DNA of 64,000 nt, taken from the NCBI GenBank assembly GCA_019188255.1, contig JAETXT010000001.1:5084001-5148000 (forward strand). The letters run 5' to 3'. A program made the position numbers and the translations under genes. The DNA comes from Verticillium longisporum (Eukaryota; Ascomycota; Sordariomycetes; Glomerellales; Plectosphaerellaceae). The notes beneath the pieces were generated by a model that was not told the DNA's origin, did no database searches, and saw nothing but the letters and a program-made list of their open reading frames with translations. This document shows, in pieces, positions 21,377 to 33,076 of the stretch. Every line of letters starts with the position of its first letter. The stretch's first letter is position 1.

Positions 21377-22450
21377 TTAATCAGGGTTGGCGATGTACAG
21401 CCGTCCAGTCGTGTTGAGGGAGCTGGTGCGCTCATCGACGCTGCCTCTCCTCCTCAGCTCATCCACCGTCTTGACGCTCTTCTCGCGCGTCACTGTCGAG
21501 TTCATGAGCGAATTGCTGGCCAGTCTAGCGGCAGGGTTGCTGCCACCTCCAAGCTCGCCCACAGCGTCTGCCCGCTCGCCACTGCTTCCGCTAGCCATGC
21601 TCCTGGCTTTCTCGCTCGCTGCGTCACCGAGAACTTGTTCTCCTCCCGGTCGCTCCTCGACAATGCTGCCAGTCCTCTCAGGTGTGTCGCCGGGACTCCA
21701 CTTAGGCCCGTTGCTGGCACCCGAAGTGCGATACGTGAGTCCACGTCGGCTGGCTGTGCTACTGCGTCCACTGCTCCCCGTTCTGCGGTGGTGCAGCCGT
21801 GACGCGGCAGCCGCCGCCGCATCGTCGTCGTCGCTGCTCTCAGCCTCGACTTCGGTGGCGCTGAGACGCATGGGAACACCGCCGACGCCAATGTGGTTTT
21901 CGCCTGGTGCATATCCAACGACGCCGGGCTTGCCGTGGTGGCGAATCTTCGCAGCAACCTTGCCGGTCGCGCTGATACCGGTAGTGGTGCGTCCACTAGG
22001 GCCAGACGAGCCCGAAGCAGTGCGCTGACCACCAACCATCTCCATATTGGCGCGCAGCTTCGCGGCACGCTGCGCGGCTAGAAGGCGAGGATCCTCATAC
22101 TGCGACCGGTCGCACCAGACGGTGGCCTTTTGCTTTCGGAGAAGGGCGACGTAGCCCGTTGCCTGGGCAGGAGCGCCGCCAGAGCGGGATGATGTTGATC
22201 GGCGCAGGTCGTTGGTGGGAGAAGTGCGGTAGGCGGCTGGGGGCGGGACCGTCGATGTGGTCGAAAAGGTGTTGACCGAGGGAGAACGTCGGGTGAAAGA
22301 CTGCTGCTGCGGCTGCCCATATGGCTGATGCAGATGCATTGGCGTGGGTTGTTGGACTGGGAAGGTGTTGGATGAAGTCGTTCGAGAGCGTGAGTGACTG
22401 TAGACGGAGGAGGAATCCAGAGGACGCCTATGCGAATGGGGTTCCAACAT
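21377..22450 (-). CDS. Conserved fungal Ser-rich protein, function unknown
   Basis: A single exon of 357 aa starting at an ATG (22450). The N-terminal 90 residues are Ser/Pro/Gln-rich and probably disordered. The only compact, conserved-looking block is about residues 98-140 (GYVALLRKQKATVWCDRSQ, then EDPRLLAAQRAAKLRANME). It has a Trp-Cys pair and a basic helix and looks like a conserved core. A run of Asp then Ala (SSDDDDAAAAAAS) and Ser/Arg-rich low complexity follow, ending in DELRRRGSVDERTSSLNTTG, which contains kinase-type RRxS sites. No signal peptide or membrane span is seen. I recognise the block as typical of ascomycete proteins of unknown role but cannot name a family. Confidence 0.68.
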   Translation of the reverse strand: MLEPHSHRRPLDSSSVYSHSRSRTTSSNTFPVQQPTPMHLHQPYGQPQQQSFTRRSPSVNTFSTTSTVPPPAAYRTSPTNDLRRSTSSRSGGAPAQATGYVALLRKQKATVWCDRSQYEDPRLLAAQRAAKLRANMEMVGGQRTASGSSGPSGRTTTGISATGKVAAKIRHHGKPGVVGYAPGENHIGVGGVPMRLSATEVEAESSDDDDAAAAAASRLHHRRTGSSGRSSTASRRGLTYRTSGASNGPKWSPGDTPERTGSIVEERPGGEQVLGDAASEKARSMASGSSGERADAVGELGGGSNPAARLASNSLMNSTVTREKSVKTVDELRRRGSVDERTSSLNTTGRLYIANPD

Positions 22451-25400
22451 GGTGTTGGATCGTGGGTTTTGCCGTCAGGCAGCAGGAGAGTGATTTCTCG
22501 CCAGCGCTGATGGTTGATTAGGCGCAGCTGTCAGGAGTGATTTGCTCTACAACCCAGAGAGAGCTTGAGAGAGGCCTCGCGAGGGGTTGTGAGGCGAAGA
22601 ATGCGGGTCGGCGGACAGTAAGAACCGGCCGAACCGAATGGCTAAAAGGTGATGCGAAACCAGGGAGGCACAGCAGTTGAAGCCAGGGTTGCTCGAGTCG
22701 TCAGGTTGAGGCAGAGGGGTTTTGTTCGTGTTGGTATAGGCGGCAGTCCGTGCGTGGACGAGGTGGATGCCACTGCTTCTTTCGGGTGCCTTTTCTGGTG
22801 CCTTTTTCTGCCCCCAACGAGCTGCCTCCTACGACGACGGCGAAGCTGATGGTGACAAGGCGCGGATAGCACGGTGCACAAGTGATCCGAATTGCGGTCG
22901 CATTCAAGCAGCGCTATGCCTGTGGGTGGCGGGGGAACACCTTCGGATAGCAAGGAGATTGGGGTCTGTGAGAGGCCCTATTGAGTAAGCGCGGGTCGTA
23001 GTGAAACGATACCGCGAGGGTGGTCGTGGGAGGGCAATGACAAGGTGGATTGGGTGGTCAAGAAGAGAGCCTTGCCCAGGCTCTATCCCAAGATTGAGTG
23101 GGTGGGAGAAAATGAAGGGGCGGATTAGGAGGAGGTGCGAGACGAGGGAGAGGTGGGCACGACATCAGTAAATAACACCAGGCGAGGATGGAGATGGAGA
23201 ATGATCTGAGAAAAGCAAAGCCAAGCACGCAGCAAAGCGGCGGCAGCACCAAGCACCAAGCACCTCACCATCTCAAGGCCCCTCCACACCCCCCTCAGGT
23301 CGTCAGGTCAGATCAGCTAGCGGGAGCCGGCCGTAACCTAACAAGCTGGCGACCAGGACAACATGGATGCACTAACCAGGGCCTTAGGTTAGGTTGCATG
23401 GGTGACGGAGTGGGATGAGCGCGGGTGATGGATGCATCACAGCTGCCCTGTCCTGCTGCTCACTAGGTAGGTCACCAACGGCCCCTCCTGGGTCCCCCTT
23501 CCTCCTTCCCCTCCCCAGTTCAGTTTCCGGCAGGGCAGGCGCTATGGGATGCGGGCTTTACACGTCTGATAGGGTAGTCACCGCTAGGTCATGATGGAGA
23601 GCCCTAAAGGCAAAAGGCAAGCACGACAGAGAGGCACCCTTAAGCGGTTTGGCCCGAGCTCACCCATGCTCAGTCCTTCCCTTTCCCACACGCTCTTTAT
23701 CTCCTCCTCACGTCCTGCTCTCTCCATCTCTCCATCCCCCAATTCCCTCTGGTTCCCTGTGCGTTGGTGTGCTTGGCTGCCTCTTCTCAGCTGAGCAAGA
23801 GCAGGTGCGCTGAGCCGGCATGACAGGGCAGGCTCGGCTGGCTTGATAGGGCAGCAGAGAGCACCTGTTGATTGGTCGGAACGGACGACGCCGAAGACGA
23901 GCCCACGGTGTCCCAGCCAATCGACCTGCCCATGCTGATGGAAAAGGCCCCCGATTGCTGGCGCCGGGGATTTTCAGAGATCCGCTGCTGATCTTGCGCT
24001 GTCTCCAGTTGTCGACTCCAGAATGTTGTCATAGGGGACCCTTTTTCTTCATCATTGTCCCGCCCATCACCCCGTCCCGCTGCCAATGCGTTCGTATTGT
24101 ACGCCTTCGAGTCTCTCTTCCGTTCTTTGTCCCCCCGTACTCCTCTCCTATGGAACGCCAAATCGCTAGCCTTGCTTGCTCTCTCGGGGACGACAACAAC
24201 GACCCCCCTCCCCTCCCCTCCCCAAAAAGAACCGTCGGGGACATCGCCCATGCCGACGCTTGTTGTGGTCTGCTCTACCAGCATCCCGATGGCCTAGCGT
24301 TCGCTGTCGCCCTCTGTCCCTGCGTACGACTCGGGAAGACGATAGCCGGCCCGGCTGGTCCACACCTCTTTCCCATCCGTTGATGTTGCCACTGACAAGA
24401 CGCGGCGGCAATGTCTGGGCAGTTGGCAAAGGCTCGGCCGACTGTGCAGCAATAGGCTCGATGCCGCCATCACACAAGCACCATGACACACATTGGACCA
24501 TCCCACCTAGCATTGGGTCAATCTCCTGCCCGTTCGCCCGACCCCCTCCATCGCCTTGTGACGAAAGAAGTCATCATATTCGACCCAGAGTTGCAAGTGT
24601 TGGTTCAAGCCATTCCAAGGCAGTGGCCCATATGTGCCCTTCTTATCACCGACGTCCATGCTTTCTTTCAAGGAACGACCCTGGTTTGCTTCATCCCATT
24701 GCGACAGAGGGTGGTATTGCGGGACAATTTGCTGCACTGCATCGCAGCTCGACACCCTCGAGATGCAGACGCCGATGAGACACAACGCACCATATCGCGA
24801 CCAATAGTGTGACCTGCGGCACTGCTCACCCGCCCACATTACCACTGGCAGCGAATTGACGGCAATTGAAATTTGGTGGTCGAAACAGAGCCCCTCTCGG
24901 TGACCATCGTCAGTCAGCACCAAGCAGCCACCAGGCTTGCTTCCCAGGTGGACGCGAGCGGGTGAACGCATGTTGTGTGCCACACCGCCGGGAGCGGCAG
25001 CGGTCGTTCTTTCACTGCTGGCTTTCCGTTGTCTCACATGTTTCTCATCACAGTTCTGACCGCCGTCATTTCGATCCCCAGAACCCAAAGGGGCAGCAAA
25101 GGACACCTGCAGCGGCGATCTGTTAACAAGTTCGCGTAGGAAGCGTCAACAACGCAGCACTTCGAATTTCGATGCTACCATTGGCTTGATGGACCCAAAC
25201 ATGGGCTCCCCTTGGCCGGCTGACACCATTTCAATCGCCCAGGGACCCCTCGCCAGCTGTTGACAAGGCTGCAGATGCAGAGTGAAATGCAACTCTATCC
25301 TTTCGCAAAGCAGCGTGGTGGCACAGCTTGCCCACAGTTGTGTTTTCCGCCAGCTGCAGGCAGACCGCTTCAGCCGACTCATCGAGTCGGTGGCGGATCC

Positions 25401-27973
25401 AATCCCGGCAGGGGAAGGTACAGATTGCCCTCCTCCTGATATCCTCCAGGCTCTGCGTAACCCCTCCATAGGCGCCAGGTCTAGGCCTCGTCAGCAAGAC
25501 TTGCGAATGGTAAAAGAACACTTGACTGGTCTGTTCAAGGACCCAAAAGGGTTCGCCTATCCAACCGAGGAGCATCATCGGTAACTCAATGCATAATTAG
25601 CGAGCCACATCACGGGAAGCCAACCACTAAGGGAAGATCCCATTGCCTCTACTGTACATTTCGGCATCGGGGATGAGACCCCGCTTCGGCAATGACAGGC
25701 TGACGGAGGTCCACGATTTGAGACTTCCAGAAGTATTGGCAAAGCTTCTTGCAAGATGATGTGTTGTTGACGCCCTCCGTCACGTTTCATCAACGTCGTC
25801 AGTCAGCGCGCGCTCGATCATTCAGCGTTGTTAGAGTTTCCATTGGAGCGACGGTGATATCCATCCATGACTTGAACATACTGGTACGCTGCTCACCATC
25901 AGGCCATCCTTGGGGGATTTGTTTCCGTTCTCCACCACTCTAGCAGCTAGGGTTCCTAGCGCGTCGCGGCGGTACAACAGATCTCGGAGCGTCGTGTGCG
26001 TCCGTAAGGTTTTGAGCATAGAAAAGACTCAATCTCGACATCAGACGGCGCTACATTGCCGGCCAAGCATTGGTGCCAACATCCACTCCTATAGCGTCCA
26101 AGATTGATCGTTGATTGCTTGGGCTCCTAAGTGTCTCGAGGGTTCAGCTTGCAACATCGATCAAGATGGCACCAGGACGCGCCTAAGCTCCCGGCCAGCC
26201 TTGTGCCCCGAAGAAGCCACCACTGGGGCCGAGAATCTAGGTCATGCATCATGGTAGCATTGAGCAACCCATGTTTCAATGGTTGAAGGAGCGACTGCGT
26301 CCCACTCCATGGCTCGCATTACTTACATGGTACTTACCGCGTGGCTTTTCGCGATCACACCCTCCCCAGGTTCACAGGTGCACGATAAGAGCGGCGTTAC
26401 TCCCTAGACCGTCCGTCGGTGCGGTCAAGCAAGCTGAATCAAGCTCCTTGTCCGTTGTGTAGCTGGGTGAGGCAATTTGACAGGGTGACTAAGCCCTTCC
26501 CACGGCTTAGGCGTCGTTGCCGGCTGGCTGTGTATGTGTGGTTCAGAGTTAGAAAGAGCATGTATATCGGTTGACGTTGAGGGAGCCACAGGACAATAAG
26601 TCTGTGTGCCTGGAGTCCAAGCCGCGAATAAGTTCACGAATCCGTGGCTGCACGCGTCAGCAAAAAGGTACACTTGGGCTAGGTAATCAGCTGTCTTGGC
26701 TGTAGTCACTACACCATCCCCACTGGAAGCAAGGAAGTGCCGCTAATCAGGCTTGCATCCGCCGTCGGTCCTTTTCGCTCTCCATTAAAAACCTGCTTTG
26801 CAACTTTGCCATCAGGGAAAAGATCGCAAAATCGCATTTTGCTCGCGCCCAGTTCAGCGTTGGCGTCTGACCTTGTCTCAAGCGTCCGTTCCTAGCAGCA
26901 CAGTAGGAGCGCGCGGGCGTGGGACTTATTGGAGCTAAATCTCCTCCAAGCAGGGCACAGAGCCGCCTGCGTGTGAAAGGCTCCGATCCATGCTCTGATC
27001 TCGATCGCAGCCAACACGTCTTGCTCTACTATTGAATGCGTTATAGGGCTTCACTTTGACGTGGATCCTTGACTTTGATGTGGGTCCTTGACTTTGATGT
27101 GGATCCTTCTTCTCTGGAGGTGACTGAAGGGTTGCAGCGTAGCAGTTAATGCTGCCAACCTCGGTGGTCTGTCGGGTCTGTGCTCTGTTGGATGGTAAGT
27201 GACATTATCGATGAACTGAGAACCGGGCAGTTTTACTGACGCCAACTACGTGCTTCATCAACAGGGTCCATACTTGGAATTGAAACCCCTCGCTGTCGGT
27301 TTCGCTGTTGAACTATTGTTTGGCTTGTACTTCACCTGGCAGACCTGCCGCCCAGTCACTTCGCCTACCAGATAGACGCTCCAGAACTGAAGGCACCGAG
27401 GTCCACAAGGAGCGCTTGCGACACGCATGTCTCAAACTCTGTCCGTACATCTTGGTACATATATGTGCTGGAATCACGACAGCGATTGGTACTGCCACTC
27501 GCAGCGTCCGGTCCGGCATGGACCTCCTAGCCCCAATGGAGTCGGTGCCTGGAGTCGGTGCCTGAACCCGGGCAGCCCGGTTGAGGAGCGCCGTTTTGTC
27601 GCCTTGTCATGGCATTTGACGCAGATTTGGTGTGTGCCGCACGTTGTGTAGCGACTCGGTGTTCATCGACCGAGGATATGGAGCAGCATCCGGGACACAC
27701 CGCCCGGATAGGCTGCACTGCTTGGCATCATCAGTTGCGTGGTAGCACGTAATCATCCCATTTTTCCCAATGTTGCTACATGAAGATCAGGACAATGATA
27801 AGTTTAGGGAAATGACATGATGGTTTGGAAGAAAGACACCGAGGGGTATTATTGTTGGAAACTAGCTCTAATCCAAAGCGCCGAACCATGGGAAATAGGC
27901 ACCACCGCAAACGCTCCAACATTTGCTGCGCTCATGATGACAGTCGTGGGGTTCCATCAGGTGGAGACCCTCT
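22451..27973. other. 5.5-kb gene-poor region
   Basis: No supported protein gene, and no tRNA that I can find by eye. 22451-23300 probably holds the promoter of the upstream minus-strand gene. 23280-23480 is C-rich with CCTTAGGTTAGG and TAGGTAGGT words, and 24200-24235 has a CCCCTCCC run. 27057-27110 holds a short tandem repeat. Open frames of up to about 200 codons occur but lack coding character. Noncoding RNA genes cannot be excluded. Confidence 0.45.
27057..27110 (+). repeat. Three-copy 18-bp tandem repeat
   Basis: The unit TTGAC(T/G)T(T)GATGTGG(A/G)TCC is present three times in a row with single-base changes (GTGGATCC, GTGGGTCC, GTGGATCC). It lies in the gene-poor region and has no evident role. 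Confidence 0.7.
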
Positions 27974-28520
27974 CTACTTCTTCTGCTGCTGCTGCTGCTC
28001 CTCCTCCGGCTTCTTGCCGCCGCCGAAGAGGCCGCCGACGTAGCCGCCAGCACCCTTGACGCCGCTGGTGAGGCCACCGCCAACGGCCTTGCCGCCGTCA
28101 ACGAGGCCCGTGGCCGCGCTGTTGGCGACGCCGGCGCCGGGGATGCTGCTGTCGGCGTAGTTGCCCTTGTCGTCCCTGCCCTGGCGCTCGGCGCGGTTGA
28201 CGCCCTCCTTGGAGACGAGGTCGCCGGCGGGCTGGAGGAGACCGCCTTGGCCGACCTGGCCGGCGACGAGGCCGTGCACGCCGTCCTGCAGGGTGTCAAC
28301 CTGGGAGATGCCGGTGACCTTGGTCTTGTCGAGGTTCTCTGATGGTTGGTGATTAGCCAGGAGGTCTAGGAGATACAAGTCAAGGCGAGGGGGGTTGTGG
28401 CTTACGCTTAGCGGCATAGGATGTCTTGTTGTCCTTGGTGAACCACCTCAGGTACAGATCCTCGGCCCAGGGCACCCACTTCTCGTACTGAGAGTTGTAT
28501 GTCTGCTTGGACCACTCCAT
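27974..28520 (-). CDS. Small conserved fungal protein with Gly-rich tail, function unknown
   Basis: Two exons, 28520-28406 and 28338-27974, with a 67-nt intron in phase; 159 aa. The N terminus (MEWSKQTYNSQYEKWVPWAE then DLYLRWFTKDNKTSYAAK) is rich in aromatic residues and amphipathic. The middle (LDKTKVTGISQVDTLQDGV, then LLQPAGDLVSKEGVNRAERQ) is helical and charged. The C-terminal third is Gly/Ala-rich (GGGLTSGVKGAGGYVGGLFG) and ends in Lys-Pro-Glu-(Gln)n-Lys-Lys. I recognise this layout from small conserved ascomycete proteins without assigned function. It recalls hydrophilic stress (LEA-like) proteins, but that is a guess. The gene sits alone in a gene-poor region. Confidence 0.78.
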
Positions 28521-31500
28521 TTTGATGCGTTTGCGGGTGTGTATTTGGTTGTTTGGTTTGGGGGGAGTTCGTGGTAGATGGGTGTTGTAGATGTTGTCTG
28601 ATGTTGCTTCTGTCGGATGCTGGATCTAGCAAGACTCCATTTCGACCGTAACACGGCGACGAAGCATCCTCTTTATCTGAACTGGCTCGACAGGCCTGCC
28701 TGCCAGGTTTACTGTACCACCTCCTCCCATCACGCCCGCCGACCATGTGTCTGGGCCGCTGACGAGGTGTGGCTGATGCGTGCCGCCGATCCGACGTCAT
28801 ACCGGTGGCGGGGCACGCGGTCTGATTGGTGCGTTTGGGGGTCAGGAAACCTGAACGTGGAAGGTGCGCGAGCTGCGAGAAGACGTCAGCCACTCCTCGG
28901 GCTGGTGTGGCCGTTCGCTTCCCTGATGGACTCGTGGCTTCTTGGTTTCATCATGATGCGTTCTGGAACGTCACGGCCGGGCAGATTGTTTGTCGCTGCT
29001 GCTGGGGCTCAGGGATGAGGGCTCAGGGATGAGGGATGAGGGATGCTTCACCATCTCGATGGAGGGCGTGCCTCGATGTGAAGGAACAACGTCATTGTCG
29101 TGGAGAGAGACGGTGGGAGGAGTGGGGCTGGTGACAGAGGAAGAGGAAGCCCAGGGTGCGTGGCTGGTGCTTAGGGAAGTCAGGGTCTGCTGAACGGTGT
29201 TTCGCACGTGAAGCTGGCCACGGCATCGTTTGGATTATCAGGGTCTCGCCGTGATAAGTGACGATTTTCTTCTGCCCGCCTCCCCCCTCTCCCCTGGGCA
29301 TCTTCGAATCCAAGGTGCTTCGCCTCACTTTTTCTTGAAGGTTTTCGTGGGGCTACAGAAACTTGATATCGGCCTCTGCCGACGATCCCCCCTGGAGCGC
29401 GATCTCTGCCGCACGTGCAGCAGCCGTATCAGCAGCTTGAGCGATTGCCGAGCTTGGCCTCGATGTGACCCGGTTCCTGGAGATCGTGAGCGTCCAGTTC
29501 GTGGAGAGGTGGCCGTGTCGAAGCTGATCATGCCTGCTTGGAGACATCACTCGGTCTGGCCTTGCCCTGCCTCATCCGCTCGGTGAAAGTTTACCTGCCT
29601 TTTTCACCGACGCCTGGATCACTGACAATTTTGTCCGTCTGACTTGAATTCCATGAGAGCAGTCTTTTTTCTGTGTTTTGTGCATCGTCGCGCGGGGAAC
29701 AGTTGGTCCTAGCTGAAGGATTTTGGCGAAACCTCAGCTTCAGCCCCCGTTGCTCGCTGCTGTGCCGCTTCTTGGCACAGCCCTCTTCCTCGGCTCAACG
29801 CTGCAGAATGAGGCCCTCCCGACATAAGTACCTGAACTCAGGTAGGTCGTAGCTCAGGCAGTGCTGACCACGATCTGACCACCTCCTCGAAGGAGACCCG
29901 TCCAGTCAAATTCATCCATCACGCGTCCGCCTTTACTTGCCGCCTTTTCCGCACGAAATAAGTCCTGTCTCTGTCTTTCTTCATCTGGGCAGATGTTTCT
30001 TCCCTGAACCACGTTTTCGTTTTCGCAGCACTGCAAGGCATGTCTACCAGCCTCGACAATCTCTCGCCCGCGTCAAAGCTCAGTCTCGACAATTTTTGGA
30101 GAAATTGTACGCACTGCAGCAGCTTCAGCTTATAGTCCCGCGCGGGACGTCCCGATCGGCCCGTACCCCTCTACGGCGTCCGGATGGCCTTCGACTCTGG
30201 CTCCGCAACCTGAGGCATTGAACAGGGCGACCGATGGGATCCTATATCCAGCTATCCACAAGCCATCGCTCTCAAGGGATAAAACGACACTGGATTCGTC
30301 TGTTGCTGGGGTGTCGACTCTACCAGCGGCTGACAGAAACGCCATTCAACGTTGACACCGACAATCAAATCGCCGGCCATTCGCTGGGCGGGGGCGCACG
30401 ATGAACAGAAGCATACCATCTACCACTTCAGTATGCCCGGATGGTATCGGTCTGAAAGCAGCTTCAATGGCATTGAGTCAATTTTCTGGACTCATGCACG
30501 GATCTAAGGCCGACTGTGGTAGTGGTGCCCGTGGTTCGACTCTCTGGGGGTGTCATGAGGAAATGAGCCGCCCGTTCGAATATCATATTTGCTCCCCATT
30601 TGAGCCATCCATCAGATCTGCATCAAACCACATTCTTCTGCAGGAGCCAGTAATCCATGCCTGTTCCACCTCGGCAGACAGGAGCTTTGGCTGCGAAAGA
30701 CGTGTGGTCGACGCAACTCCAATCACAGTCGTCCAGAAAAACGACGCGCCAGATGCTGGCCCCGTCGTTTGGGGGCTTGTGATTGCGGCTGCCATTGGCT
30801 TCGCGGTTGGCATGTCGTAGTCGAGAAGCGTCCATGGATGGAGGAGTGGCCTGATCTGATGTTCGCATTGCGTTACCACAGGCTGGCGCGGAAACGACAT
30901 ACTCAGTGGTAGACATGCGAGATGCAATTGGCGTGGGATATGGTAAGCGTCTACAGGTGTAGGCATAGCGAGCTGCAATACTTTCTGCTTTCGGCGTCAG
31001 GCTGCCGATGGCTTTACATGTACGATATGATTCGAAATGGTTGCTAGGACGTTGATGGCTTGACACCCGGAAGAAACCTTCACATGTTCAGGGCCATGGG
31101 ATTGGTCAGCTATTTCGAAAGAGACAACGTTATCGGGAAATCAGTACAACATTGCGAGATCTTATTTCAGCCCTATAAGTTGTTCTGCTGTCTTCCATTT
31201 GTACTCTGAAGAGGCAACGCCCTGGAGCCTTGCCGGACAGGGCCAGTCGGTGACGCATCCCAAGTCAAAGTCATGGCCCGAACACCGAAACCCATGGGCC
31301 TCTGCCGACCCGTGGGCTCGGTAAGCATATGACACAAGGAACCTTTCGCGGGTGTATTTCAAAGCTCGACTGCCGAGTTAGTAAGGAGCTCTCTGCTGAC
31401 GATACGCAGAGGGGCACTCGAGATGGGCCCTGGAGGTTGACGCAGAGCTCGGGTTATGACGCCTGTTTAGGAATGGTGCCAACTGCCATCGACTTGCCCA

Positions 31501-31805
31501 CTACCGAAGCGTGACATTAGCGGAATTCCCCCCATTGTCACGAACCAATCCTGTAATGACTGGGCATCCCGACATGGAGAAACGCCTCCAACATGTGCGT
31601 GTGGCGCGTCACCTTGACCAGCACCTCATCACCGACCATGGAGGGGCTTGCGGGGTAGCATCGGGCCATCTACCAGCTAAGTCCGAAACCGAACGACACC
31701 GCTGTAGTGATATAAACTCGAGGGAGCGCCGTGATTTGAAGGATTCCTGTTCATCAAATAACATACAATCAAGGATTGCCTGTGCCAGATTCAGCAACGT
31801 TCACC
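28521..31805. other. 3.3-kb gene-poor region
   Basis: No supported gene. 28521-28650 is the likely promoter of the minus-strand gene. A GGGATGAG repeat lies at 29009-29045. Near 29830-29850 is an AGGTACCTGAACTCAGGTAGG-like inverted element. The final few hundred bases are the likely promoter of the isochorismatase-fold gene. Confidence 0.45.
29009..29046 (+). repeat. GGGATGAG(GGCTCA) short tandem repeat
   Basis: Four copies of AGGGATGAGG occur in 38 bp: two with a GCTCA spacer and two directly joined. Confidence 0.7.
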
Positions 31806-32435
31806 ATGTCCTCATTCCGCTCCATGCTCGGCGTGCCGCCGTCCACGGCCTCCACCCAGGACAGTGTCCTCGTCATCATCGACGCCCAGGGCGAATACGC
31901 CGAGGGCAAGCTCAAGATTTCCAACATTGAGGCGTCGCGCCCCAACATATCTTCCCTGCTGGAGAAGTACCGCGCCGCCAACGCGCCCATCGTCCACGTC
32001 GTCCACGAGACGCCCGCTGGCGCCCCTCTCTTCACGCAGGGCACGAAGCTCGCTGAGATCTTCGACGAGCTCACGCCCAAGGAAGGCGAGGCTGTCGTGA
32101 CGAAGCACCACCCCGGTTCATTCGCCGACACCAACCTTCAGGAGATCCTGGAGAAGTCCGGCAAGAAGAAGATTGTGCTCGTCGGGTACATGGTGAGTCT
32201 TATCAACGAGATGGAAAGCTCGTCGTGGAACGTTGCTGACACATTGCAGGCTCACGTCTGCGTCTCGACGACGGCCAGGCAGGGCGCGCAGAGGGGGTGG
32301 GATGTCATCGTTGCCGAGGACGCTGTCGGTGACAGGGACATTCCCGGCGTGGATGCTGCGCAGCTTGTGAAGGTTGCTCTGGCTGAGATTGCTGATGTCT
32401 TTGGCACTCTTGTCTCGAGCAAGGATATCAACTAG
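31806..32435 (+). CDS. Isochorismatase-fold (cysteine hydrolase) family protein
   Basis: Two exons, 31806-32192 and 32250-32435; 190 aa. The cysteine-hydrolase triad of the isochorismatase-like family is visible: D26 (VLVIIDAQGEY), K100 (VVTKHHPGSF) and C133 (YMAHVCVSTTARQ). The likely role is hydrolysis of a small amide or similar substrate (nicotinamidase- or isochorismatase-like); the substrate cannot be told. The 57-nt intron (GTGAGT donor, CTGAC branch, GCAG acceptor) is a multiple of three and has no in-frame stop. An unspliced reading would insert 19 residues between M129 and A130, three residues before the catalytic Cys. The spliced form matches the family, so I take it as the real product. 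No signal peptide is seen. Confidence 0.9.
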   Translation: MSSFRSMLGVPPSTASTQDSVLVIIDAQGEYAEGKLKISNIEASRPNISSLLEKYRAANAPIVHVVHETPAGAPLFTQGTKLAEIFDELTPKEGEAVVTKHHPGSFADTNLQEILEKSGKKKIVLVGYMVSLINEMESSSWNVADTLQAHVCVSTTARQGAQRGWDVIVAEDAVGDRDIPGVDAAQLVKVALAEIADVFGTLVSSKDIN

Positions 32436-33076
32436 GGCGTCACGTGATTGCTACCGTTATAATCAATAAATATTTGACCAAATTCTGCACATCCTGATTC
32501 CGAGAGGCCGTCTAGCTACGAGCATGTTGACTCTTGTGCCTCTTGATATTCGCGCCCCCAACGGACGCAAGAGGTCTTGGAAAGCTTTAGTGAGTGTTAC
32601 AAAGCTAAGCCGTGTAGTTCGCTAGTCTACTTTTCCTGATTGCATTTTGATTGAAAATGAATATTCAGCACTGCTATCACCATCGCTAAATCTCTGCTGA
32701 CGTCCATTTGTGACTGGCTGCCCAGGGCAGGCTGACTTCTAGGCTTCCTGAGATCTGACATGCAGGGCTCAATAAAGCATGGCGGCAGCCGACGAGAACT
32801 CAGGATCGGGCTGCATATTCAGGGGTACATCAACTGACATGCAGTATTTTAGGCAACAGTGGCCCCAAGCACCTAAATCCCACAGACGGTCACATTTGAC
32901 GGGGTGTTGCGCATGCTGGGCTTGGCCAAAGATCCGGTCAAGAATGGGAGAGGCAGCCAATGTAGTTTGGACCTTCCAGCACCATAAAATCTAGGGCTGG
33001 TGACCAAGTTCTACGCTGTGCTGCCATCTCGACATCACCACTTGACTCGATTGAAAGGCATACAGATCAACGCACA
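32436..33076. other. Intergenic region before the second DUF7730-like gene
   Basis: 640 bp, AT-richer than its flanks. It contains the likely 3' end of the upstream gene (AATCAATAAATATTTG at about 32460, with a polyadenylation-like AATAAA) and the promoter of the downstream gene. No gene is seen. Confidence 0.5.

Noticed and set aside
22451..31805. tRNA or other small RNA genes in the gene-poor block
   Set aside because: I looked for T-loop (GGTTCRANNCC) and matching A-box patterns and found none with proper stems. A covariance-model search is still needed to exclude them.
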